From Myxococcota bacterium (GTDB taxonomy: Bacteria; Myxococcota; XYA12-FULL-58-9; JALHOP01), in assembly GCA_022842935.1 (NCBI GenBank), contig JALHOP010000012.1, positions 1 to 64,000 of the forward strand: DNA of 64,000 bases, in the 5' to 3' direction. Made by a program: the position numbers and the translations under genes. This document shows, in pieces, positions 23,053-30,362 of this stretch. The notes beneath the pieces are model-generated. The model saw nothing but the letters and a program-made list of their open reading frames with translations, made no database searches and had not been told where the DNA came from. Each line of letters starts with the position of its first letter. Positions within the stretch are counted from its first letter, which is position 1.

Positions 23053-25317
23053 ATGAACGGAATGCAAATTCACAAAGAGGTCTCGTTCAAGGCCGTTCTT
23101 GGGCGTGCCTTGAGTGGCAACCTCGCTGAAGACTTCGACGCCGCCGTTCTCGACCCGGGTAAGGCAAAACATCTCGTCGTGGATCTCTGGCGCATCACCG
23201 GCGTCTCCTCGTTCGGCGTGCGCGAGTGGGTACGCGCGGCGCGCAGCGCGGCAGAGAAGGCGCGCATCTGGTTCGTCGGCGCCTCGCCGCGCATGACCGA
23301 CCAGTTCAACATGATCTCGGGCTTCGACGGCGGCGGCACGCTGCTGAGCTTCTACGGGAACTATCTCTGCCCGCACTGCGACAACGAAACGCCCGCGCTG
23401 TTCGACACTCAGCTCGACGCTGAGGCTTTTTTAGCGGACGAGGCGCCTGCCCGTCAGTGCCGTATCTGCGGCCATGTCGCCGCGCTCGACGATATCCCCG
23501 AGGCGCTGTTCGAATATGCGAGCTCCCACCCCGTTACGGGCGTCGACCCTGACGTGGAGGCCTTCCTGCAGAGCCCGCAAGCTTGGTTCGAGGTCGCGCC
23601 CGGCCAGCGCTACGCGTTTCGCAGAGTGTCCGGTACGAAAGACGGCTCGCTCGGCATCCATGGCATCATCGACGTCAGCTTCTCGGTCGACTCGATCGCC
23701 AGTGAGCTGGGCCCCGAAGTGGCGTTCGTTTTGCCGCACATCCAGCACATCGACGCGCCCTCGGGCGTCGCGCGCTGGACCGACGTCATGAGCAGGTTGC
23801 GCCGCAACCGCAAGGTCAAGCTGGTCGCGATACCGCCGGTCTTCTTGCAGCGCGCCATGGAATCGCCCGGCATGATCGCTGGCCTCGAAATCGCTTCCGC
23901 CGCCTATCCGACGCGGTGCGAGGCCTGCCAGCAGAAGGCGCTGCTACACGTCGACTCGCGCAATCCCCTCGATGCGAGCTCGCTGGCCCGCATCAAGTGC
24001 CGTGGCTGCAATAGCGGACCATTGGTTTCGCGCAGCGACTTCTCGGACATCGCCGAGATGCAGCAGTTCTTGATGAAGTCGCGGACGTCGTCTGCCCCAC
24101 CCGAGCCGGGTCAGCGGCGCCAGGCAGCCGCGGAGCGCTCCGAGGCTGGCCTACCGCCGTTTCTCGCGCAGAGCACTCCTTCGCGCTACGAGATGCTGAC
24201 GAAGATCGGCGAAGGCGGCATGGCCGACGTCTATCTCGTCCGCCAACACGGAGCGGTCGGTTTTCGCAGGCTCGTTGTCGTCAAGGTCATCCGCCCCGAA
24301 TTCTTGAACGACGACCGCTTCGTGCGCATGTTCATCGACGAGGCTCGTCTTGCGGCGCGTATCGATCATCCGAACATCATTCGCGTCCATGACCTGGGTC
24401 GCGGCAACGGCGCCTTCTTCATGGTCATGGACTTCCTCCATGGCCGCAGCATCAGCGAAGCGCTTGCGCAGACGGCCAAGCAAAACGTGCAGTGGCCGCC
24501 TGGCCTCGTTGCAAGCATCGTCGCCGACCTTTGTTCGGGGCTCGCGCGCGCGCACGTGCCGGACGCTTCCGGCAAAGCGTTGGTCCACCGTGACGTCACA
24601 CCGGCAAACGTCTTCTTGCGCTTCGACGGCATCGTCAAGCTCATCGACTTCGGTCTTGCGGGCTACCATCACCTTTCGAAAGACGCGAACCGCGCCGGGC
24701 AGGTCGTCGGCAACTTCTCGTACCTCGCACCCGAGGCGCTCAACAATCAGGATGCAACCCCGCAGCTCGACATCTGGGGCGCGGGAATCATCCTGGCGGC
24801 CCTCCTGACCGGCAAGCACCCCTTCCGCCGCAACACACCGGAAGAGACGATCATCGCCATGTTGCGTCAGCCGCCAAACCTCCAAGGCGTGCCCAAGAGC
24901 TTGCTACCGATTGTCGAGAAGTCGCTACAAAAGGACCCGACGCAGCGGTACTCCAGCGCGGCGCTCATGGAGCAGCACCTGCGAGAGGCCATGTTCGAGT
25001 TCAAGCGCGACCGTAAGTCGGGACAAGGCTTGTTGCGTTGGCTCGGCAAGAAGAGCGCCGACGAAGCCGAGCCCCAAATCACGCTCGAAGTGATGATGCG
25101 CCGCTTGTTCTCCCATCAGATCCGCATCGAAAATGAGTTCATGCGCAAGAGTGGCTCGCCTCATCTCGTCGACGCGTTGCTCGACGCCCAACCACGTGAT
25201 GTGGCACGTCTTCTTCGCACCCTGAAGGGTGAGGTCGCGGGCGCTGCATCTGCGGAAATGCTCCGCAGCGCATCCTCGGCGTCGAGCAGTGTCGACGAAA
25301 TTCTCGAAGTGTCGTAA
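23053..25317 (+). CDS. Ser/Thr protein kinase with two N-terminal STAS-like/zinc-ribbon units
   Basis: 754 residues. Unit 1 (about 10-145) is STAS-like, with the expected phospho-serine region VSSFGVREWV (S53), then FNMISGF, then a ribbon with C106/C109 and C136/C139. Unit 2 (about 205-340) keeps the fold pattern and ribbon cysteines (C289/C292, C316/C319) but reads IDAPSGVARW, so the serine is not conserved in register. The kinase domain (378-650) is complete: GEGGMADVY, Lys411, Glu430, HRD 512-514, N519, DFG 532-534. No membrane segment is visible, so it is probably cytoplasmic. It is the first gene of the signalling block and is followed 48 bases later by a HATPase gene. The kinase family is known; coupling it to STAS/zinc-ribbon units is unusual and its target is unknown. 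Confidence 0.88.
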   Translation: MNGMQIHKEVSFKAVLGRALSGNLAEDFDAAVLDPGKAKHLVVDLWRITGVSSFGVREWVRAARSAAEKARIWFVGASPRMTDQFNMISGFDGGGTLLSFYGNYLCPHCDNETPALFDTQLDAEAFLADEAPARQCRICGHVAALDDIPEALFEYASSHPVTGVDPDVEAFLQSPQAWFEVAPGQRYAFRRVSGTKDGSLGIHGIIDVSFSVDSIASELGPEVAFVLPHIQHIDAPSGVARWTDVMSRLRRNRKVKLVAIPPVFLQRAMESPGMIAGLEIASAAYPTRCEACQQKALLHVDSRNPLDASSLARIKCRGCNSGPLVSRSDFSDIAEMQQFLMKSRTSSAPPEPGQRRQAAAERSEAGLPPFLAQSTPSRYEMLTKIGEGGMADVYLVRQHGAVGFRRLVVVKVIRPEFLNDDRFVRMFIDEARLAARIDHPNIIRVHDLGRGNGAFFMVMDFLHGRSISEALAQTAKQNVQWPPGLVASIVADLCSGLARAHVPDASGKALVHRDVTPANVFLRFDGIVKLIDFGLAGYHHLSKDANRAGQVVGNFSYLAPEALNNQDATPQLDIWGAGIILAALLTGKHPFRRNTPEETIIAMLRQPPNLQGVPKSLLPIVEKSLQKDPTQRYSSAALMEQHLREAMFEFKRDRKSGQGLLRWLGKKSADEAEPQITLEVMMRRLFSHQIRIENEFMRKSGSPHLVDALLDAQPRDVARLLRTLKGEVAGAASAEMLRSASSASSSVDEILEVS

Positions 25318-25365
25318 TAGGCAGGGGGGCGCAGTGTCGCTTTGTCTCGCGGGGACAGGAACAAC

Positions 25366-26337
25366 ATGGGTGTTGTGACCAGTGCGGTGAGTCCCGAGAT
25401 TTTGTTTTTCTGGGGCGATAACAAAGACCGCCGCGCGCTCTTCAAGGTCCTAGCTGCCACCGGCGCCTCCGTGCGCTACGCGGAGGATGTCGCGGCCCTG
25501 GACCAGGTCGCCAACTGCCGCCTCGTGGTCCTCGACTACGACTCGGCGCGCGCACTTTCGACGGACGTCATGCGTCGTCTTGCGGTCATGCCGTTGCCGC
25601 CGCCCGTGCTTGTCGTTACGTCGAGCCGGGACAAGGGCGACCTCATCGAGCTCTTCTCCCACACCGTGATGACGAACCTCGTCGCCAAGAACCAAGATCT
25701 GCTGGCGAGCGAGCTCATCGTGACCGTCCGCAAGATCATGCACAACCACATCTTCGGGCTCGAGAAGTACCTGACGTGGGGTGTGCATACATACGAGTAC
25801 TCCATCAGCGGTTCCGATGGACGGCATCAGCCGATGGCTGACCTCCGCGCCTATCTCGAACGGCTGGGGGCCAACCGGCGCCTCATCGGATTGGCTGAGG
25901 GCGTGGCTGACGAGCTCATCCAGAACGCTGTCTACAACGCTCCAGCGGACAGCGCGGGAAAGCCGAAGTACGCGAGCCGTTCGCGTACCGAGCCTGTCGT
26001 GCTGCTGCCAAACGAAGAGGTGCGCTTCTCGTTCGCCTCAGACGGCCGATTTCTGGCCATCTGCGTCGCCGATCGCTTCGGCCGTCTCGAGACCGAGACT
26101 GTGCGCAACTACCTGCGCAAGTGTTTCCTTCAGGGTGAAGACCAGATCGACAGCAAGCAGGGCGGTGCAGGTCTGGGCCTTTACTACATCTTCCAGTCGC
26201 TCAACCATTTCATCATCAATGTCGCGCCCGGTGTACGAACAGAGCTCATCGGGTTGCTGGACATCTCGGGCACCTTCAAGGACTTTGTCCAACAAGCGAA
26301 GTCTCTCCACCTCTTCTTGCAACGGAATGCCAAGTAA
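25366..26337 (+). CDS. Receiver-like/HATPase protein, possible anti-sigma-type kinase
   Basis: 323 residues from the ATG at 25366, placed 5-6 bases after AGGA; a TTG at 25342 is open. Residues 10-125 resemble a receiver fold (EILFFWGDNKDRRALFKVL, then RLVVLDYDSARA with D57/D59) but lack the usual acidic pair at the N-terminus. Residues about 170-300 are a GHKL ATPase: N box ADELIQNAVYNA, VADRFGRL, and the glycine-rich GGAGLGLYYIF. No HisKA dimerisation region or phospho-His is seen, so it looks more like an RsbW/SpoIIAB-type protein kinase than a histidine kinase. The stop overlaps the STAS gene by one base (TAATG), a strong sign of a functional pair. Confidence 0.8.
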   Translation: MGVVTSAVSPEILFFWGDNKDRRALFKVLAATGASVRYAEDVAALDQVANCRLVVLDYDSARALSTDVMRRLAVMPLPPPVLVVTSSRDKGDLIELFSHTVMTNLVAKNQDLLASELIVTVRKIMHNHIFGLEKYLTWGVHTYEYSISGSDGRHQPMADLRAYLERLGANRRLIGLAEGVADELIQNAVYNAPADSAGKPKYASRSRTEPVVLLPNEEVRFSFASDGRFLAICVADRFGRLETETVRNYLRKCFLQGEDQIDSKQGGAGLGLYYIFQSLNHFIINVAPGVRTELIGLLDISGTFKDFVQQAKSLHLFLQRNAK

Positions 26338-26810
26338 TGGCCGGACTGGTCTGGAATTTCGCCAAGGGCAACCAGCAGACGATCATCGTCAAGCTAACGG
26401 GCTCGATCGATGAAGACTCACGCCTCGAACGGCTAGCGGCCGATCTCAAGAAAACGGCGGCGCCGCTGCGCTTCGATCTTTCTGGGGTGAAGCGCATCAA
26501 TTCGTGCGGCGTGCGCGAATGGGTGAACTTCATGCGCAGCATTCCGAAGACGACCGACGTCGTCCTCGAGAATTGCGCGCCCATCGTGGTCGCGCAGATC
26601 AACATGATCAGCAACTTTGCCGGACACGCCAAGGTCGCCTCCGTGAAGGCACCGTTCGTCTGCGAGGCGTGCGGCTACGAAGAAGAAGCGACCATCAACG
26701 TCGTCCCGGGTAGCCGGCCGCAGTTCCAAAGTCGCGCTTGTCCGAAGTGCGGAAAGCCGCGCCTCATCTTCGATGACCTCGAAGAGAGCTACTTTGCTTT
26801 CATGAGCTGA
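26337..26810 (+). CDS. STAS-like/zinc-ribbon protein (putative anti-anti-sigma-type partner)
   Basis: 157 residues. Residues 10-105 are STAS-like: LRFDLSGVKRINSCGVREWV places S56 where RsbV/SpoIIAA carry their phospho-serine, and QINMISNF matches the same position in the kinase's unit 1. A zinc ribbon follows (C109/C112 and C135/C138), then an acidic end. STAS proteins of this sort are phosphorylated by a HATPase partner and dephosphorylated by a PP2C enzyme. The HATPase is encoded immediately upstream with a one-base overlap. The zinc ribbon is not part of normal anti-anti-sigma factors; it may bind metal, redox-active species or nucleic acid. Confidence 0.82.
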   Translation: MAGLVWNFAKGNQQTIIVKLTGSIDEDSRLERLAADLKKTAAPLRFDLSGVKRINSCGVREWVNFMRSIPKTTDVVLENCAPIVVAQINMISNFAGHAKVASVKAPFVCEACGYEEEATINVVPGSRPQFQSRACPKCGKPRLIFDDLEESYFAFMS

Positions 26811-26820
26811 CGGAGTGCAT

Positions 26821-28182
26821 GTGGAGACGACTACCGCGTCCGCCAGGGTCGTGGGGGTGCCGCAAAGCGCCATCAAGGTCGTTCTGGACCAGCTCATGGA
26901 TGCGGCGGTAGTGGTCGACGAGCAGTTGCGACCCATTGCTTGGAACACCCGCTACCTGTCTCAGGTCGGTCTTCGCGCGGGTCAGTTCCAACGTCTGCAC
27001 AATACCGGCGAGCTGCGATGCCACGGCCTCCTCAATCTCGACATCTGCGGCGCCAGGTGTCTTGCGACGCGCGTCCGCGAAAGCAGGCGCATGGTGCGAG
27101 AGGACGAGGTGGGCGGGCTCGCGGTGCGCGCGCCAGCCATCGATGACGGTCCAGGCAGCGAGCGTTTCACCTTCATCGTCACGGCAGCGCCCGTCGTCGA
27201 TGATGACGGCAACACCGTTGGTGTTCTCGAGGTCTACCGCGATGTCACCGCCGAAGCGCGCATTCAAGCGCGCTACAAGTTGTTGCTCGAGCAAGAGCGC
27301 AGGCGCGTGGAATCCCTCGAAGAAACCGTCCGCGACCGCACACGCGACCTCGAGCGCTCGCTCGACGAGCTCAAGCGCACCCGCGAAGAGCTCGTACGCT
27401 CCGAGAAGCTGTCCGCTCTCGGGCAGCTCGTTGCTGGCGTCGCCCATGAGATCAACAACCCCATCAACTTCATCACGGGCAACCTGCCGTTTCTCAATGA
27501 CCACGTCGGCAACCTCCTCAAGGGCATCGATGCAGCGCTAGCGATCGCAAGCACCGAAGAGCAGGTCGCCAAGGTCACGGCGATTCGCAAGGAGATCGAT
27601 CTCGAGGAGACCCGGCGTGACATCGCCGCTATCATGGAGTCGCTGCGCGTCGGTACAGACCGCGTCACGACGATTGTTCGCGACCTACGCCGCTATGTGC
27701 ACGGCGGCGATACCACGACGGCTGATATCGACGCCGCGCGTTGCCTCGATATGGCGGTGTCGCTGATGCGCATGGAGCTGCGCAGTCACCACGCGGTTGT
27801 GCGTAGCTACGACCCGAAAACCCCGAAGGTGGCGGGTAACGAAGGGCAGCTCACCCAGGTCTTCATCAATCTCATCTCCAACGCGATCGGTGCGATGAAC
27901 GGACCTGGACGCATTGAGCTCGGCGTGCGGCCCGACGGCGAGGGCGTCGCCATCACGGTCACCGACAACGGCAGTGGCATCCCCGAGGCCAACTTGCTCC
28001 GCATCTTCGATCCCTTCTTCACCACCAAAGAGGTGGGCGCCGGTACGGGGATGGGTCTTGCTATCGCACACGCGATCATCGACCGCCACCGCGGCAAGAT
28101 CGCAGTCAAGAGCAAGGTCGGTGAAGGCACGACGTTCACCGTGTGGTTGCCAAACGTCGCGACAGGCTACACTGCTGGTTGA
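26821..28182 (+). CDS. PAS-domain sensor histidine kinase
   Basis: 453 residues from a GTG at 26821, 5 bases after GGAG; a GTG at 26815 is also in frame. The PAS domain (about 15-145) contains a cysteine group, R-C-H-G-L-L and D-I-C-G-A-R-C, of the kind seen in PAS domains that may bind metal or respond to redox. A coiled coil (LEETVRDRTRDLERSLDELK) leads to the kinase core: H box LVAGVAHEINNPINFI, N box NLISNAIGAM, DNGSGIPE, IFDPFFTTKE and G2 box GTGMGLAIAH. No membrane helix, so a cytoplasmic sensor. It lies 10 bases after the STAS gene and 9 bases before a response regulator. Confidence 0.93.
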   Translation: METTTASARVVGVPQSAIKVVLDQLMDAAVVVDEQLRPIAWNTRYLSQVGLRAGQFQRLHNTGELRCHGLLNLDICGARCLATRVRESRRMVREDEVGGLAVRAPAIDDGPGSERFTFIVTAAPVVDDDGNTVGVLEVYRDVTAEARIQARYKLLLEQERRRVESLEETVRDRTRDLERSLDELKRTREELVRSEKLSALGQLVAGVAHEINNPINFITGNLPFLNDHVGNLLKGIDAALAIASTEEQVAKVTAIRKEIDLEETRRDIAAIMESLRVGTDRVTTIVRDLRRYVHGGDTTTADIDAARCLDMAVSLMRMELRSHHAVVRSYDPKTPKVAGNEGQLTQVFINLISNAIGAMNGPGRIELGVRPDGEGVAITVTDNGSGIPEANLLRIFDPFFTTKEVGAGTGMGLAIAHAIIDRHRGKIAVKSKVGEGTTFTVWLPNVATGYTAG

Positions 28183-28191
28183 GGGATATTG

Positions 28192-28635
28192 ATGACAGAT
28201 CGTCCATTCAAGGTTCTGGTCGTCGATGACGAGCCTCACAACGGTGACGCCGTTCGTCGCGCCTTCAAGAAGAACGACGAGGTTAGCGTTGAGCTGTCGC
28301 TCTCGGGCCAGGAGGGCCTCGAGGTGCTGCGCAAGCGGCAGTTCGACTTGTTCCTCGTGGACTTCTCGATGGCTGGCCTGAACGGCGTCGAGTTCGTCGA
28401 GCAGGCGCGGCGCGACGCTCCCGACTCGGTCTTCGTGATGCTGACCGGCTATCCCGAGCTACGGCAAGTCGTCGAAGCGCACGCCCGTGGCGTCGTCGAC
28501 GGAATTCTCGGCAAGCCCTGGAGTATCGAAGAGCTTAATCTCGCGCTGCGCCAAGCCCGCGCGATGCGCCATATGCGCGCGATCCGAAAGGGGCCGTCCC
28601 TTGCGCGCCCGGCCCCGAAGACGAACAACGGCTAG
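28192..28635 (+). CDS. Single-domain response regulator
   Basis: 147 residues: receiver domain with VLVVDDEPHN, phospho-acceptor Asp in LFLVDFSMAGLNG (about residue 57), the T of VMLTGYP and the conserved Lys in LGKPW. A basic tail of about 25 residues follows with no output domain. Similar receivers precede HD-GYP or other outputs, but here the frame stops. It is probably the phosphorylation partner of the PAS kinase just upstream and may pass phosphate or act by protein contact, perhaps on the STAS/kinase proteins of the same cluster. The ATG lies 7 bases after GAGGG. Confidence 0.9.
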   Translation: MTDRPFKVLVVDDEPHNGDAVRRAFKKNDEVSVELSLSGQEGLEVLRKRQFDLFLVDFSMAGLNGVEFVEQARRDAPDSVFVMLTGYPELRQVVEAHARGVVDGILGKPWSIEELNLALRQARAMRHMRAIRKGPSLARPAPKTNNG

Positions 28636-28702
28636 GCGCCGGAGGCGACGGCGCCCGAACCCGGCGCTTTACCCGGCCCTTTCCCGCCAACCACCCCCGC
28701 GC

Positions 28703-29542
28703 TCAGAAAACCAAGCCACCGACTTCGCCGTGGGTGCCAAGCGTCGCGCCACCAAGCTTCTGCTCGAGCGAGCGAATCTCAGGGGCGTCGCGCCGGACGG
28801 CGCTACCGCGGAGCACGAGGGCGCGCAGTCGAGGGAAGGCGGCGAGAAGGGCAACGCCGTCTTGCGTGACTGCGGAATAGGCGAGGTTCAGATGGGCAAG
28901 CGTCGGCGAGAGGTCAGCGAGCGCCTCGAGCTCGAGGTCGCCGAGAGCCGTCTCCTGCAAATCGAGGTGCTCGAGGGGCAACGACGCTATAGCGCGCAAG
29001 GCGCTGGCGTCGATGCTCACGCCGCGCAAGCTCAAGTGGGTAAGCGTAGTCCGGCGCGCGAGGGCTCCGACTCCTTCGCTCGTCAGATCGGTCCAGCCAA
29101 GCGACAGACGCCGCAACGCCGTCAGCTCGCTGATGTGCCCCGACGCGGCATCGCTGATGGCCGTGCCCGACAAATCGAGCCCCGCGAGCTTGTCGAGTGG
29201 CCTGAGGGCCCCCACCACGTCATCGTTGGCGCTCGTGTTGAATAGGTCGAGATAGGTAAGGTGGTCGAGAGTCGCGATATCCGCCATCGCGGAAGGACTC
29301 ACGTGGCGAAGACTCGACAACGACAGGCCTGGAATGGCTGCGCGCTTCACCTCGGCGAGCAGCTCGGGCAAGTGGGCATCGCCGAGCTCATGGTCGCAGT
29401 GGCGGACGAACCAAGACTCGCTCAACGGCACCGAGATCGGTCCGTCCAGGGTCGAGCCCAAGGGGATATCGCGCCCCTCTCCGTGAATGAAAACCTCTAG
29501 GGCTACGTCTGAAGCAAATTGGCGCGGTGCGCTCGCGAGCAT
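28703..29542 (-). CDS. Leucine-rich repeat protein
   Basis: About 279 residues from the ATG at 29542. After an N-terminal region of about 75 residues come some eight LRR units of the type L-x-x-L-x-L-x-x-T-x-I/L-x-D, for example LAGLDLSGTAISD, LRRLSLGWTDLTSEGV and LEHLDLQETALGD. No signal peptide or membrane helix is clear, so a cytoplasmic or released binding protein is likely. It converges on the response regulator gene; the 67-base gap contains a GGCGCC/GGCGCC hairpin (28635-28655) without a T-tract. The ligand is unknown. Confidence 0.8.
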   Translation of the reverse strand: MLASAPRQFASDVALEVFIHGEGRDIPLGSTLDGPISVPLSESWFVRHCDHELGDAHLPELLAEVKRAAIPGLSLSSLRHVSPSAMADIATLDHLTYLDLFNTSANDDVVGALRPLDKLAGLDLSGTAISDAASGHISELTALRRLSLGWTDLTSEGVGALARRTTLTHLSLRGVSIDASALRAIASLPLEHLDLQETALGDLELEALADLSPTLAHLNLAYSAVTQDGVALLAAFPRLRALVLRGSAVRRDAPEIRSLEQKLGGATLGTHGEVGGLVF

Positions 29543-29669
29543 GGCGAAACCATAGCATCTCGACGCGCGGCGGCTAGCAACGAGTTTGCGCGCCAATCCG
29601 ATCTCGGTTAACGTCGCGCGCGGGGTGCTGTCCAAAATCGAGGCGCTGCCTCGGAGGCTGACGAGTTAG

Positions 29670-30359
29670 ATGAAACGTATTGCACTGGCAGTAGCGATGA
29701 TGGCCACCGGAGTGGTGGCATGTGGTGATGATGATCCGGAAAACGAGTTCGAGGCGTCGTCGTTCGTCGACTTCGCTTTGCAAGAGAACGTGACTTTCCC
29801 GGACGTCGACGTTCGCGCAGGGCACACACTGGCGGCCGCGATCAATCCGAACTGGCCAGACGACATGTGGATCGCCACACGTCACGTCATCCAGTCGGGT
29901 GATTCGACCAATCAGGTGGGCTACTTCGAGTTTGTCGTCATCATTCCCGACGCCGCGGCGACCGTCGCCGTCGGTCAACAGGTCTGCAAGATCGATTTCA
30001 ATCGCGAAATCGAGCCTGTCGAGGGCTTCGACCCCTTCGATCGTATGCAGGTCCGTCACGCCTACACTGCTGACACCTGCTCGGCGGTCTCAGTCGGTAC
30101 GGTGGGCGCTGGTATCTGGGAAACCATCGACAAGGACGCCGACAAGCGCCCGACGTTTGGTCGTCGCTGGCTGCAGGCCGAGTCGTCGACGGAGACGAGC
30201 CCGAACTGGCGCGCCAAGGGTGGCATCGCCGCTCCGTGGCGTTGGTGCCAGGAATCGGACAAGGACGCCAACGGCTTCTGCCCGTTCCTCTGCGCCAACC
30301 GCAGCAACTCGCTCGGCCTTCCCGCTGGTTACGCCGACTGCGCGACGACTCTGCCCTAA
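29670..30359 (+). CDS. Lipoprotein of unknown function
   Basis: 229 residues with a standard lipoprotein signal (LAVAMMATGVVACGDDD, lipobox V-V-A-C). The mature part has no recognised domain. Six further cysteines, three of them in WCQESDKDANGFCPFLC, suggest disulphides or metal binding. It ends three bases before the TonB-type receptor gene, so the two are probably co-transcribed; a surface lipoprotein paired with such a receptor often helps capture the substrate, though that is inference here. Confidence 0.7.
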   Translation: MKRIALAVAMMATGVVACGDDDPENEFEASSFVDFALQENVTFPDVDVRAGHTLAAAINPNWPDDMWIATRHVIQSGDSTNQVGYFEFVVIIPDAAATVAVGQQVCKIDFNREIEPVEGFDPFDRMQVRHAYTADTCSAVSVGTVGAGIWETIDKDADKRPTFGRRWLQAESSTETSPNWRAKGGIAAPWRWCQESDKDANGFCPFLCANRSNSLGLPAGYADCATTLP

Positions 30360-30362
30360 TAC

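Noticed and set aside
25366-26337. HATPase protein as an ordinary histidine kinase
   Set aside because: No HisKA or phospho-His motif precedes the ATPase core; gene overlap with a STAS gene argues for an anti-sigma-type kinase.
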